Below, one piece after another: positions 25,312-35,362 of a stretch of DNA of 64,000 bases. The notes beneath the pieces were generated by a model, which was given only the letters and a program-made list of their open reading frames with translations, made no database searches and was not told the DNA's origin. Origin of the DNA: Eikenella longinqua (lineage in GTDB: Bacteria; Pseudomonadota; Gammaproteobacteria; Burkholderiales; Neisseriaceae); NCBI RefSeq assembly GCF_001648355.1, contig NZ_LXSL01000017.1, positions 34,925 to 98,924 on the forward strand, given 5' to 3'. Position numbers and translations under genes: made by a program. Positions within the stretch are counted from its first letter, which is position 1. The number at the start of each line of letters is the position of its first letter.

Positions 25312-26076
25312 TTATTGCGGGGAGGAGACTGCCTGAAAATCGGGCGCAGAGGTGTGGCGAGGCGGCGGTGTGAGGTCATTAGGTGTTTCCCGGTATCGGT
25401 AGCACTGCGGCTTGCTTTCATTTCCGTGCTGTTCGCAGAAACCGTATTTATTACACTCAACACCTAAGTTTTTTTCGCCATACAGCCAGCAATATAAATC
25501 GCATCCGGAAAGTGCGTGGATATTTATTCCTCGCCAAGAAAAATCATCTAGCGGTTTGCTCACTTCCGGGTGAGGTTCGCTGGAAATAAATTGTTTTTCG
25601 TCCACTCCTATAAATCTCGGCATATTCTCAAGCTGCGCATAAATATTTCCTTCCAAATTTGCCGGGCGACCATGCAAGGTTTTATCAAACTCTACCCGCT
25701 GCCAGCGGCCATTGATGGCCTGATATTGTCGATAGGCGAAAGTTTCGTTCCAGTCGTAACAAAGGCCTGGCCGAACAATGAGGTTCCATACACCTTGTTT
25801 ATCCCGATCCAAAATTAACAGCTGCCATTTATCCGACTATTCCGGCGGAATATCCAGCCCTTTGGCATCAATCACGCGGATACTCTGCTTATTTAGACTT
25901 TCACGGTTTTCCCAATTGGCAGAACGTTCGGTAAGAATCACCGTACCGTCGCTCAGCCGCACTTCTTCCTGCCAAGTGCGTGGCGGATCCAGGCTGAAGA
26001 GGACGTATTTGGCGGCAAGGATAAACAGCCAGACGAAAAAGGGTGCGCCGATCAAGAAAAACAGTGCTTTCTTCAT
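25312..26076 (-). pseudogene. Membrane-anchored protein gene split by an in-frame TAG
   Basis: The upstream part starts at 26076 (MKKALFFLIGAPFF, GGAG 6 bases before) with one N-terminal membrane segment, and runs to GLDIPPE, where a TAG sits at 25837-25839. Translation in the same frame continues without a gap: SDKWQLLILDRDKQGVWNL to a stop at 25312. A single G-to-A change of a Trp codon (TGG) would explain it. The C-terminal part has several cysteines (SGCDLYCW, CNKYGFCEQ). A re-start at TTG 25812 is possible. Family not recognised. More AT-rich than its neighbours. Confidence 0.7.
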
Positions 26077-26234
26077 GATGTTCTCCATATTTGGGGAGAG
26101 AGGCTACCTGAAAAATGCAAACCTACGGGTTGCCACTACTTGTTTTCAGGTAGCCTTCCGCGCATTGGCAAAGGCTACCTGAAAAATCTTGAGACATACG
26201 CTAAACCCTTGCGGCGGCTTGGCCAAACGGCCGG

Positions 26235-29200
26235 CTAATCGAAGCGGATGCTGTAGCGCACTTCGCCGCTCACGGAATCGGTCCCCACGCGGCTGATGGC
26301 CTGCAGGGTGCTGTTGATCTGCCAAATCAGCTTCACGGCCTGGTTGGCGCTGGTGATGCTGTATTCGTAGCCCAGATAAAGCTCGTTGGTGATGCGTTTG
26401 CCGAAGGTGATGACTTGCTCGGCTGGGTTGAGCTCGCCGGTTTGGGTGTTGCGGGTGCGGCGGGTGGTCATGCCGAAGTCGTCAAGGAGGCCGATTTTGT
26501 CGTTGATGTTGCCGGCCAGGAAGGCGCCGGCGGCGGCGGCCACGGCGGCTTCGTCGCTTTCGTTGCCGCTGCTGGCACGGCCGAGGATGAGCCAGGAGAG
26601 CTTGTCTTTGTCGCTCATCGGCTCGCTGGCCACCAGGCTCACGCGCGGGTTATCCAAGCTGCCGAGCACTTCCACGCCGGCGCCCACGGGGGAATATTTG
26701 CGGGTGGCGCGCAGGTTGAGGTTGGGCGAGGCGAGGGGGCCCACGAAGGAAATCTGGCCTTTGTCGATCACGAGGTCTTGGCCGTAGGCTTTGTATTGGC
26801 CGCGCACGATGTTTACCGTGCCCACGGCGCGCACGTTTTCTTTGGGGCGGGCGCTAAGGTGGAGCTTGCCGCCGAGCAATACGTCGAGCCCTTGGCCGCT
26901 GAAGCGGAAGCTGTCGTTCAAGTCGAGGGAGAGGTCCATTTCCACCGGGGTGGTGGCGCCGGCGGCGGCAGGTTTTTCTTCGCCAAGCACCACCACGTCG
27001 TCGTCGAGCCCGGGCATGCTGGATTTTTGGAAGCCGAAGTGGCCGCTGTCTACTTTGAGCTCGCCGGTGAGCGCCATGCCGCGCCCGGGGTTGTAGAGCA
27101 GGCGGCTGCCGCCGCTGAGGGTGAGCTTGCGGTTGGGGGTATCGAGGATGGGGTAGCGGGCGAATTGGGCGGAAACGTCTACATCGGGCGTGGTGCCAGT
27201 GAGGTTGACGCGGCCTTTGAGCTCGACGTTGCCGTCTTTGCGGGTGAATTTGAGTGAATCCACCAGCCAGTCGCGGCCTTGGAAGCGGGAGGTGAGGCTG
27301 CCGTTATCCAGAATCACGCCGGTGTTGCGGTCGCGGTAATAAAGGTTTTTGCCGGTGGCGGTGCCGTTGAGGCGGGGCTCGCCCACGCTGCCGGACACGG
27401 TGGTGTCCACGGCCAGCTCGCCTTTGGCGCTCATGCCGCCGGGCAGGAGGTTGCGGATGGCGTCGAGGTCGGGGATGTTGAGTTTCAGGTAGCCGCTGAT
27501 CGGGGCTTGGCTGATGGCGTTGCCAAACTGCTGGCTAACGGCCACGGAGGCGTCGAGCGTGCCGTAGCGGGTTTTGCCGGTGAGGCGGTTGTCGATGCGG
27601 CCGCTGTGGAAGCGGGTGTCGAGCACGAGCTTGTCTAAGCCGAGCGATTGCTGGCGGTAGGGGATGACGATGTCGCCGGATTGCTGGGAAAGTTTCAGGT
27701 AGCCTTGGGCGTCGCGGCTGTAGCGCAAGTCCCAATCGCCGGCAATCACGAGGGGGAATTGCACGGTTTTGTCGTTTCGGGCGAGGCCGAGCAGGTTGTC
27801 GAGCTCTTGCAGGTGCAAGCGGTCGGCGCTGCCTTTGCTGCTGATGCCGGTTTGCTTTTCCCACACGAAGTTTTGCAGGTTGAGGCTGCCGCCCATGGCG
27901 GCCCAGCGGGCGTTGTCGAGGCGCACGCGCTTGGCGCCGGCTTCAAGCTGGATGGGATTGAGTAGCTTGAGGTTGAAGGCGCCGCCGATGTCGAGCTGGC
28001 CGATGCGACCGTTCCATTGCTGCTCGTCGTTGAGCCCGCCGTTGGCGGCGAGGTTGAGGCGGAAGGGCTTGCCGCTGAGGCTGAGGCTGCTGCTGCCGTT
28101 GATGCTGTGGCTTTTGCCGCTGCCGTTGGCGCTGAGGTTGAGGCTGTCGATTTGGGTGCTACCGATGTGGATTTGCCGGCCGTCGAGCTTGATGTTGAGC
28201 GGCTGGCTGAGGTCGGGCGAGCCTTTGAGGTCGAAATCGAGGCGGGCGATGCGCACGGCGTTTTGCACGGCGAGGCTGTCGGCGTGGCCGTGCAGGTCGG
28301 CGGTGAGCTTGGCAGGCTCGCCGGCGAGGAAGCCTTGGGCTTTCAGGTAGCCGGTGAGGCCGAAGCCGAAGAGGTTGAGGTTGGGGGCGTCGATGTCGAG
28401 ATTGAGGCGGTCGCCGGCTTTGCCGAAGCTGCCGTCGGCGCGGATGCGGTTGCGGCCGAGCAGGAGGTTGACATTGGCTTTGGGCAGGTGTTCTTGCTCG
28501 TAGCGCAAGTCGGCACGGCCGGAGAGGGGGGCGCCGGAGAGGTGGCTGTGCTGCCAATCGAGCAGGAGCTGGAGGCTGGGGCTGCTTGCCAGCGTGCCGT
28601 CGAGCTCGACGCTGCCGTTGATGCTGCCCTGCGGCAATTCGGCGAGCACGGCGGCGGGGTTGAAGCGCTCGGTGCGGATATGAGCGCTGAGTTTGCGCTC
28701 TTGAAACAGCTCGAGCGCGGCTTCGCCTTGGAGCTCGCCGCCGTTGGCGGGGCTGATTTTGACTTCGCGCAGGGAGAGGGTGCGCTGGCGGTTGGTTTTA
28801 TCGGTGAGCAGCTGGAAGGTGCCGCTGGTGCCGGTTTGGCCGGCTTTGAGCTGCCAATCGGCCTGCGGGCTGCCGAGGCTACCTGAAAGTTTGATGTTGC
28901 CGTCTAGGCTGAGGGCGAGCTGCTGCTTGAGGATGTCTTGCAGTTTGAATTGCTGCACGGCGGCATCGACGGCCATGTTTTGTGTGGCGCTGTCGATGTT
29001 GCCGTTGAAGGTGAGGCGGCCGCCGGCGGCAAGCTCAGTGGCCATGTCTTCAAGGTGCAGCTTGCCGCCGGTATCTACGGTGAGCTTGCCTTTGAGCGCG
29101 GCCACGGGGATGCCGTCGGCGTTGATGGGGGCGGGGGCGTGGTTGCGCAGCTCGAGCTGGCCGTCGAGGGTGTCGGCCTGCTCGGCGGGGTTGAGCGCGA

Positions 29201-30128
29201 GGTTGAACACCAAGTCGGCAGCGGGCAGGGAGGCTTCAAACAGCGCGGGGTTGATCTGCCGGCCTTCGATGTTGAGGTGGGCGATTTTGCGGTTGAGCAG
29301 CGGCTCGAAGGGGCGCAGCCGGCCGGTGAGGCCGAAATGGATGTCTCCGCTGTCGAGCTGGGCTTGCAGATCGGGCTCTTGCAGGCTGCCGTTGACGGCG
29401 AAGGCGCTGTCGGCGGCTGTGCCGTCGAGCTCGCCGCTGCCGAGGATTTGGCCGCCGAGCTTAAACGGGGAGGCGGTGTCAAGGCTGAGGCTGCCTTGGA
29501 ATTCGTGCCACGGCACGCGCAGGGAGGTGAGGTTCAGCTTGTGGCTTTGGTAGTCGAAGGTGTAGGCCAGCGCGGCGGATTCCACCACGGCATCGCCTTT
29601 CTGGCCAAGGCTGATGCGCCCCACTTCCAGGCGGTCGAGCTGCACGGCCAGCGGCAGATCCACGCTTTCAGGTAGCCTCATCGGAGGCCGGTCTTCTTTG
29701 GGTGGGGTGGGCTTGCTGATGATGCGGATGTCGCCGGCGGCCAGGCGGTTGACATGCAGGCGGCGCTGCCACAATTCTTTGGGCTGCCATTGCAGGCTGA
29801 TGCTGCTGATGTCCACATCCGCGCCTTCGGAGGCTACCTGAATTTCTTCGCCCTGAAAGCCGCGCCACAGCGTGCCACGCAATGTTTTCACGCGGATGTC
29901 CACGCCAAACCAGGAGGGGATTTGCGTTACGCCGAAGCGCAGGCCGGATTCGGTGCCGGCCAGCCACAGCACGGAGAGCAGCAACAGCGTGAGCAGCAGC
30001 AGGAAGGCGGCCAGCAGCCGGCGCAGCCAACGGCGGCGGCGTTTGGGCGGCGGGGCGCTGCCGGCGGCGGGGTCTTCCGCCTGGGGCGGCAGCTCGTGCG
30101 AATCGATGGGGAGAGCGGTGTCGTTCAT
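26235..30128 (-). CDS. tamB: Translocation and assembly module subunit TamB
   Basis: 1297 residues, typical for TamB/DUF490. A basic N-terminus and one membrane helix (LLAAFLLLLTLLLLSVLWLAG) anchor it in the inner membrane; the long beta-rich body crosses the periplasm, and the C-terminal DUF490 domain (GELNPAEQVITFGKRITNELYLGYEY) meets TamA. Such AsmA-like bridges help outer-membrane protein assembly or lipid transport. It begins immediately after the tamA stop. At least six DUS or near-DUS copies lie in the gene, giving GYLK at several places. Ends in YSIRFD. Confidence 0.95.
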   Translation of the reverse strand: MNDTALPIDSHELPPQAEDPAAGSAPPPKRRRRWLRRLLAAFLLLLTLLLLSVLWLAGTESGLRFGVTQIPSWFGVDIRVKTLRGTLWRGFQGEEIQVASEGADVDISSISLQWQPKELWQRRLHVNRLAAGDIRIISKPTPPKEDRPPMRLPESVDLPLAVQLDRLEVGRISLGQKGDAVVESAALAYTFDYQSHKLNLTSLRVPWHEFQGSLSLDTASPFKLGGQILGSGELDGTAADSAFAVNGSLQEPDLQAQLDSGDIHFGLTGRLRPFEPLLNRKIAHLNIEGRQINPALFEASLPAADLVFNLALNPAEQADTLDGQLELRNHAPAPINADGIPVAALKGKLTVDTGGKLHLEDMATELAAGGRLTFNGNIDSATQNMAVDAAVQQFKLQDILKQQLALSLDGNIKLSGSLGSPQADWQLKAGQTGTSGTFQLLTDKTNRQRTLSLREVKISPANGGELQGEAALELFQERKLSAHIRTERFNPAAVLAELPQGSINGSVELDGTLASSPSLQLLLDWQHSHLSGAPLSGRADLRYEQEHLPKANVNLLLGRNRIRADGSFGKAGDRLNLDIDAPNLNLFGFGLTGYLKAQGFLAGEPAKLTADLHGHADSLAVQNAVRIARLDFDLKGSPDLSQPLNIKLDGRQIHIGSTQIDSLNLSANGSGKSHSINGSSSLSLSGKPFRLNLAANGGLNDEQQWNGRIGQLDIGGAFNLKLLNPIQLEAGAKRVRLDNARWAAMGGSLNLQNFVWEKQTGISSKGSADRLHLQELDNLLGLARNDKTVQFPLVIAGDWDLRYSRDAQGYLKLSQQSGDIVIPYRQQSLGLDKLVLDTRFHSGRIDNRLTGKTRYGTLDASVAVSQQFGNAISQAPISGYLKLNIPDLDAIRNLLPGGMSAKGELAVDTTVSGSVGEPRLNGTATGKNLYYRDRNTGVILDNGSLTSRFQGRDWLVDSLKFTRKDGNVELKGRVNLTGTTPDVDVSAQFARYPILDTPNRKLTLSGGSRLLYNPGRGMALTGELKVDSGHFGFQKSSMPGLDDDVVVLGEEKPAAAGATTPVEMDLSLDLNDSFRFSGQGLDVLLGGKLHLSARPKENVRAVGTVNIVRGQYKAYGQDLVIDKGQISFVGPLASPNLNLRATRKYSPVGAGVEVLGSLDNPRVSLVASEPMSDKDKLSWLILGRASSGNESDEAAVAAAAGAFLAGNINDKIGLLDDFGMTTRRTRNTQTGELNPAEQVITFGKRITNELYLGYEYSITSANQAVKLIWQINSTLQAISRVGTDSVSGEVRYSIRFD

Positions 30129-31967
30129 TTAGAATCGGGTTCCCAGGCTGATGTGCCAGCGCAGTTTGCGGTCGTGGTGGCCGTAGGCGAAATCGAAGGA
30201 GAAGGGGGCGATGGGGCTGAACCAGCGCACGCCCACGCCGCTGCCGTGCCGCCAGTTGATATCGGTGAAATTGTGGCTCACCGAGCCCATATCGTGAAAC
30301 AGCGCCAGCGAGAAGTTTTTGCTCACCGGTTTTTGATATTCGAAGCTGGCCACGGCCAGGGTGCGGTTGGGCAGCACGGAGCCGTTGGGGCCGGGCAAGC
30401 CGATGCTGTCTTGCTCGTAGCCGCGTACGCTGTTGGCGCCGCCGCTGCGGAACAGCAGCACGGAGGGCACGTCCATATCCTGCTCGGAACGGGTGTAGCC
30501 CAGCTCGCCGCGCAGGATGAAGGTGCCGATGTTTTTGTGTTCTTCGGGCGTGAAATAGTAGCCGGCTCGGCCGTGTATGCGCTGCACGGAGGTGGAAGAG
30601 CCGAGCGTGCCGAGGGTGGCGCCCACTTTGCCTTCCAAATAGTAGCCGTTGGCCGGGCGCAGCAGGGTTTCGATGTTTTGGCGGCGCCAAGCGGCGGTGA
30701 GCATCAGCGCGTTGCTGCGGCCGAAATCGGGGCCGTCCACGATGTGGCGCGATTCGGTGATGTATTCCAGCCCGAAACGCGCTTCAATGCCGTCGCGGTC
30801 GCGCACGCGCCAGATGCCAGATTGGATGGTGTCTTTCACCAGCTTCTGCGTGGTAGAGCTGTCGTAGGCCAGGCTGCCGGTCCAATACCAGCCGTTGCGG
30901 TTGCGCGGCTGGCTCAAGCCCACGCTGGCGCTTTTTTCGTATTGGTTCACGTCCACCGCGCCGGCAAACACATAGCCTTTGTTGGCCACGTTGTAGTGCT
31001 CGTAGCCCAGGCGGATGCCAGGGCCGTCTTCCGAATCGTAGCGCAGGCCGATGTCGAACTTCTGGCGCGGCACTTCGCTCACAGACACCAAAAGCGGCAC
31101 GCGGTCGTTCACCATTTTGGCGAAATCGGCCTCCACCTGGGCGCGGCTGTAGTGGCTGTCTTGCTCCAGCGCTTGCTGGTAGTCGAGGATTTTGTCGAAA
31201 TCGTAGGGGTCGCCGGGCTGGAACTGCGCCATGCCGGTCACCACCGAGGCGGGGTAGCGCTCGGTGCCGCTCACTTCGATGTCGCCGAAATACACCGGCT
31301 GTTTGCTGTCCACGCTCACGGAGAGCACGGCCTGGCTGGTTTGCGGGTTGATGGTGGCGCTGCTGTCAGTGAGGGTGGCGAGCGGGTATTTGTAGCGGCG
31401 CACGGCGGAGAGCACGGCGTCTTTGCTGCTGCTCCATTCGCTGTTGATAAAGGGGTTGCCGATGGGCAGCGCCCAGTTGGCCATGGCGCGTTTGTAGTAG
31501 CCGCCCAGCTCGCCGTCTTCCAGCACTTTGCCCACAATGGACACGCCCACGTCGCTCACCTGCGTGCGCGGCCCGGGCTTCACGGTGATGCGCCAGCCGC
31601 GGCCGGCGGGGGCTACCTGAATATCGGCGCGGAAATAGCCCTGCGAACGCACGATTTGTTTGATTTCGTCGGGCGCTTCTTCGGCCAGAAACTGCATTTG
31701 CTCTTGGTCCACATCGGCATCGGGCTCGGTTTGGCGGTTGATGATGGAGAGGTGCTCGCGCAGCAGGGCGGCCAGCTCAGCGGGTGCGTTGATTGTTACG
31801 GGGAAGGGGAGTTTTTCCGGCTCGGCGTTGCTGCCTTGTTTCTCCGGCTGCTTGGCGGCGCCGTCCGGCTTGGCGGCAGCGGCCTTCTCCGGCGCGCCGT
31901 CGGCAAAGGCGGGCAGGCTCAGCAGCAGGGCGGAGGCGAGAGCGAGGGAGGGCAAACTTTTCTTCAT
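30129..31967 (-). CDS. tamA: Outer-membrane Omp85-family protein TamA
   Basis: 612 residues from 31967 (MKKSLPSLALA), signal peptide ending AFA. An Ala/Lys/Glu-rich linker follows, then POTRA domains (about 60-290) and a 16-strand barrel ending in LGTRF, the C-terminal Phe signal for BAM. The Omp85 VRGYEQDSIG motif is present near residue 500. Works with TamB encoded directly downstream (TAA then ATG with no spacing). Start chosen to begin the signal peptide; ATG at 31976 would add three residues only. Confidence 0.94.
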   Translation of the reverse strand: MKKSLPSLALASALLLSLPAFADGAPEKAAAAKPDGAAKQPEKQGSNAEPEKLPFPVTINAPAELAALLREHLSIINRQTEPDADVDQEQMQFLAEEAPDEIKQIVRSQGYFRADIQVAPAGRGWRITVKPGPRTQVSDVGVSIVGKVLEDGELGGYYKRAMANWALPIGNPFINSEWSSSKDAVLSAVRRYKYPLATLTDSSATINPQTSQAVLSVSVDSKQPVYFGDIEVSGTERYPASVVTGMAQFQPGDPYDFDKILDYQQALEQDSHYSRAQVEADFAKMVNDRVPLLVSVSEVPRQKFDIGLRYDSEDGPGIRLGYEHYNVANKGYVFAGAVDVNQYEKSASVGLSQPRNRNGWYWTGSLAYDSSTTQKLVKDTIQSGIWRVRDRDGIEARFGLEYITESRHIVDGPDFGRSNALMLTAAWRRQNIETLLRPANGYYLEGKVGATLGTLGSSTSVQRIHGRAGYYFTPEEHKNIGTFILRGELGYTRSEQDMDVPSVLLFRSGGANSVRGYEQDSIGLPGPNGSVLPNRTLAVASFEYQKPVSKNFSLALFHDMGSVSHNFTDINWRHGSGVGVRWFSPIAPFSFDFAYGHHDRKLRWHISLGTRF

Positions 31968-32382
31968 GGGCGGCAATCAAGGAAAACTATGCGCCGACGG
32001 CGGCAAACGGCGGTCATATTAGCATTTTTGCCCTAGCTTTTGAAATGCCGGCAGGCTACCTGAAAGTGCTGCCTTGGCAAAGTTAAGGCCGGGTGTTTAC
32101 GCTGCCGCCGCATAAGCGGCAAGGCCATGAAAACGAGGCGGGCGCAGAAAACCGCGCTCCCACAGCAGCCAAACCCATCAGGCTGCCGCGCATGAGGCTA
32201 CCTGAAAAATCATCGTGCGCGGCAATATCCTCCCCCGCAGGTTTTCAGGTAGCCTGCCGGGCGCAATAAACGGCTGTTTGGCAAAGGCTAAGTAAATATT
32301 TGTGCCGATACGTTCGTTTCTGTTAGACTGGCTGCCTTTCTTTTTTCAAGCAATCACACAACACTACGCTTAAGGATTTGTT
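31968..32382. other. Divergent intergenic region, tamA-sstT
   Basis: 415 bases with no gene. It holds a DUS near 32055, a DUS hairpin (32195-32208 with 32242-32255) and, upstream of sstT, TTTGTG then TTAGAC spaced 18 bases (about 32301-32330) that could be the sstT promoter. The tamA promoter was not identified. Confidence 0.5.
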
Positions 32383-33633
32383 ATGCAAGAGAATAATGCA
32401 AAGAAAGGGCCGCTGGCCGCGCTCATGCGCCTGGGGCTGGTTACGCAGATTGTCATCGGCATACTGCTCGGCATCCTGCTGGCGGCGGCGGTGCGCCACT
32501 CGTCGGCGGCCGGCCCGGTGGTGGAGCTGGGCGCGATTTTGGGCAGCCTGTTTGTGGGCGCGCTCAAGGCCGTGGCGCCGATTTTGGTGTTTGCGCTGGT
32601 GGTGGCCGCCATTTCGCAGCACCGCAGCGGCAACCCTACCAATATCCGCCCGATTTTGGTGCTGTATCTGGTTGGCACTTTTGCCGCCGCGCTGGTGGCG
32701 GTGAGCGCCAGCTTCCTGTTTCCCTCGCAGCTTCTGCTCAGCGGCGTGGAAGCGGCCAGCAATGAGGCGCCTGCCGGCATCGGCGAAGTGATGCGCCACC
32801 TGCTGATGAATTTGGTGTCGAACCCGATTCAGGCGCTGGCCAATGCCAACTACATCGGCATCCTGGCTTGGGCGCTGGTGTTGGGCACGGCCTTCCGCCA
32901 CGCCAGCGAGCGCACGCGCGAAATGGTAAACGATGTGGCGCAGGCGCTGTCGCAGGTGGTGCGCTGGGTAATCCGCTTTGCGCCGGTGGGCATTTTCGGC
33001 CTGGTGCTGGTTACCATCATCAAAGAAGGTTTCGACAAGCTGGAGTTCTACCTGCACCTCTTGGCCGTGCTGCTGGGCTCGATGCTGTTTGTGGCGCTGG
33101 TAGTAAACCCGATTCTGGTGTTCATGCACACCCGCCGCAACCCGTTCCCGCTGGTGTTCACCTGCCTGCGCGAAAGCGGCGTTACCGCCTTCTTTACCCG
33201 CTCTTCCGCCGCCAATATCCCGGTAAACATGGCTTTGGCGAAGAAACTCGGCCTGCATGAAGACACTTATTCCGTATCCATCCCGCTGGGCGCCAGCATC
33301 AATATGGCCGGCGCGGCCATCACCATCACGGTGCTCACCATGGCGGCGGTGCACACGCTGGGCATTCCGGTGGATTTCTGGACGGCGCTGCTCTTGAGCG
33401 TGATCGCCTCCGTGGGTGCCTGCGGGGCTTCCGGCGTGGCCGGCGGCTCGCTGCTGCTGATTCCGATGGCATGCAGCCTGTTTAATATTTCCAACGACAT
33501 CGCCATGCAGGTGGTGGGCGTGGGCTTCATCATCGGCGTGATCCAGGATTCGGCCGAAACCGCGCTCAATTCTTCCACCGACGTGCTGTTTACCGCTGCG
33601 GTGGACCAATCGCACAAACGCCCGGCAGATTGA
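32383..33633 (+). CDS. sstT: Serine/threonine:sodium symporter
   Basis: 416 residues, inner-membrane protein of the dicarboxylate/amino-acid:cation symporter family. [36 protein letters not shown], the serine-rich hairpin [21 protein letters not shown] and [19 protein letters not shown] match SstT, which imports serine and threonine with sodium. Length equals E. coli SstT (414). Single gene after a 65-base leader, ending at a palindromic DUS pair. Confidence 0.95.
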   Translation: MQENNAKKGPLAALMRLGLVTQIVIGILLGILLAAAVRHSSAAGPVVELGAILGSLFVGALKAVAPILVFALVVAAISQHRSGNPTNIRPILVLYLVGTFAAALVAVSASFLFPSQLLLSGVEAASNEAPAGIGEVMRHLLMNLVSNPIQALANANYIGILAWALVLGTAFRHASERTREMVNDVAQALSQVVRWVIRFAPVGIFGLVLVTIIKEGFDKLEFYLHLLAVLLGSMLFVALVVNPILVFMHTRRNPFPLVFTCLRESGVTAFFTRSSAANIPVNMALAKKLGLHEDTYSVSIPLGASINMAGAAITITVLTMAAVHTLGIPVDFWTALLLSVIASVGACGASGVAGGSLLLIPMACSLFNISNDIAMQVVGVGFIIGVIQDSAETALNSSTDVLFTAAVDQSHKRPAD

Positions 33634-33664
33634 AGCGGATAGTTTGATTTTGGTATAGCAACGC

Positions 33665-33698
33665 AACAGGCTACCTGAAAATTTTCAGGTAGCCTGTT
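33665..33698. terminator. 34-bp perfect DUS palindrome
   Basis: AACAGGCTACCTGAAAA (33665-33681) is followed without spacing by its exact reverse complement (33682-33698). Lies 32 bases after sstT. The gap 33634-33940 contains no gene; it also holds a Correia-like fragment and more DUS copies (33839, 33865, 33881, 33908). Confidence 0.65.
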
Positions 33699-33730
33699 TG
33701 ATGATGGCTGTTTGTTGCCGGGGATGGCAG

Positions 33731-33804
33731 CGTTGGCCGCTTTGCCGTACTGCTTGTACTGTCTGCGGCTCACCGCCCTATCCCGATTCAAATTGAATCC
33801 GCTA
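33731..33804 (-). repeat. Partial Correia-like element
   Basis: On the minus strand it reads TAGCGGATTC from 33804, then a run containing GAGCCGCAGACAGTACAAGC and AGTACGGC, closely matching the order of modules in Neisseria Correia elements. The distal terminal repeat is missing. Confidence 0.6.
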
Positions 33805-33940
33805 AAAACCAAACCGAAAGGCTGCCGCGCCGCTTCATTTTTCAGGTAGCCCCACGGCCGGCAAAGGCTACCTGAAAATCAGGCTACCTGAAAAATCGGC
33901 AACGGATTTTTCAGGTAGCCTTTTCCTGCTTCACGCCCGC

Positions 33941-35362
33941 TTAGAATTTATAGGTGTATTGCAAACCCAAAATGTGCGAGCGGCTTTTGAATTTGGCCGA
34001 GCCGGTGGTGCGGCTGGACACGCAGGCCTGCGAGCCGGCGCCGGCAGCCGTGCCGCCGCACCAGCCGTTTACGTTGGCCGAGGTGTTTTTCACGTGCACA
34101 TAGCTGTAAGCCAGGCTCACGCTGTGCTGCGGCGTGAGGTCGTATTTGCCGCCGAGCGAGAGCCAGATGCGGTCGGCGTCGGGCAGCGTGCTCATGCGCG
34201 TGTCGGCGCCGCGCGCCGGCGATTGGTCGTAGGCCACGCCGAAGCGCAGTTGCAACGGGTCGGTGATTTGGTAAGACGCGCCGAGCGACAGTTTATAGGT
34301 GTCGCGCCATTGCGGTGTGAGGATGGTTTGGTTGCTGCGGGCCGGCGCGGCGGGGTTTTGCGGGTTGGCTACCACTTTCTGGTTTTCAAAATTCAGCTCG
34401 GCGCGGTTGAAGCGCGAGTGGCGCGTCCAAGTGGCGTCGCCGTAGAGCGACCAGCGCGGCGAAAGCTTATACATGCCGTGCAGCGACAGCGATTCGGGGG
34501 TGATGATTTTCACGCTCGCCCCTTCGGAGGCAGCATAGCCGTTGGCGCGGATGGCGTTGGCCAGCGCGCCGCCCATCGGCGTTTGGAAGGCCGTGCCCAC
34601 CAGTTTCCATTCGGCATCGCCGCTTAAAGTGTGATTCACTTTGGAGCGGTAGTTCACGCCCAGGCGCAGCGAATCGTTCACGTCCCACAGCCAGGCCAGG
34701 TTGTAGCCGAAGCCCCAATCGCTGCCTTCTACGCTGGCATAGCCGTCGGCAAAGCCGTTGCGGCGCAGCGGCGGGAACGCGCCGAAGTTGGCATATTGGC
34801 GCAGGTTGGCCGAGGTGTGCTGCGCCACCAAGCCCACGGCCACGGAATGCTGGTCGTTGATTTTATAGGCCACGGTGGGCTGCACGGCGAGGGTTTTCAG
34901 GCTCAGCTCGTTCAGGTTGTAGCGCAGCACGGAACCGTGCTGGTATTCGGTGCCCGAGCCGAAGGGCACATACACGCCCAAGCCCAGCGCCACGTCGTCG
35001 CTCAGGCGGTGCGACAGGTAGAAATGCGGCGCCAGCACCACATCCTGCGGGCGGATATTGCCGGAAGCGGCGCCCTGCACGCGCTCGGTGCCGCCGGGAT
35101 AGTAGGCTTCGGCGTTTTCATATTTCACGCTCGGCGCCACGAGATTGACATTGATGCTGGCCTGCGTGCCTTCCAGCTTGGTGAGGCCGGCGGGGTTGTG
35201 GAACAGGGTGGAGGGGTCGATGGCTTCGGCGGAAGAGGAGTTGGCCGTGGCCTGGCTGCTCACCGACTGCGTGCCGAAATGGTAGCCGGAAGCCCAGGCG
35301 GGCAGGCTGAAGGAGGCGGCCACAAGCAGGGCGAGACGGGCGAGGCGGAGAGTGTTCATCAT
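33941..35362 (-). CDS. FadL/OmpP1-type outer-membrane transporter
   Basis: 473 residues, start 35362 (MMNTLRLARLAL) with signal peptide ending AWA; an upstream ATG at 35410 would bury the signal. The mature N-terminus SGYHFGTQSVSSQATANSSS and DPSTLFHNPAGLTKLEG carry the FadL hatch NPA motif; the barrel ends in YTYKF. FadL proteins take up long-chain fatty acids or other hydrophobic molecules across the outer membrane. A cysteine-containing loop (WCGGTAAGAGSQACVS) near the C-terminus is unusual and probably surface exposed. Confidence 0.93.
   Translation of the reverse strand: MMNTLRLARLALLVAASFSLPAWASGYHFGTQSVSSQATANSSSAEAIDPSTLFHNPAGLTKLEGTQASINVNLVAPSVKYENAEAYYPGGTERVQGAASGNIRPQDVVLAPHFYLSHRLSDDVALGLGVYVPFGSGTEYQHGSVLRYNLNELSLKTLAVQPTVAYKINDQHSVAVGLVAQHTSANLRQYANFGAFPPLRRNGFADGYASVEGSDWGFGYNLAWLWDVNDSLRLGVNYRSKVNHTLSGDAEWKLVGTAFQTPMGGALANAIRANGYAASEGASVKIITPESLSLHGMYKLSPRWSLYGDATWTRHSRFNRAELNFENQKVVANPQNPAAPARSNQTILTPQWRDTYKLSLGASYQITDPLQLRFGVAYDQSPARGADTRMSTLPDADRIWLSLGGKYDLTPQHSVSLAYSYVHVKNTSANVNGWCGGTAAGAGSQACVSSRTTGSAKFKSRSHILGLQYTYKF

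Noticed and set aside
23491..25467. Long plus-strand open frame of 658 codons
   Set aside because: It lies antisense to the RidA-family gene and waaA, both with clear conserved motifs. The frame is open only because of GC-rich codon usage on the other strand.
26235..30128. tamB as an autotransporter or adhesin
   Set aside because: The N-terminal membrane helix, C-terminal DUF490 features and direct linkage to tamA identify TamB.
29754..32036. Long plus-strand open frame of 760 codons
   Set aside because: Antisense to tamA and the tamB start; His/Ala/Gly/Val-rich composition typical of a shadow frame.
32323..33666. Minus-strand open frame of 447 codons
   Set aside because: Antisense to sstT, His/Gln/Arg-rich, no domain.
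33839..33919. CRISPR-like cluster of repeated 12-mers
   Set aside because: The repeated units are DUS in alternating orientation with irregular spacing, not direct repeats with uniform spacers.
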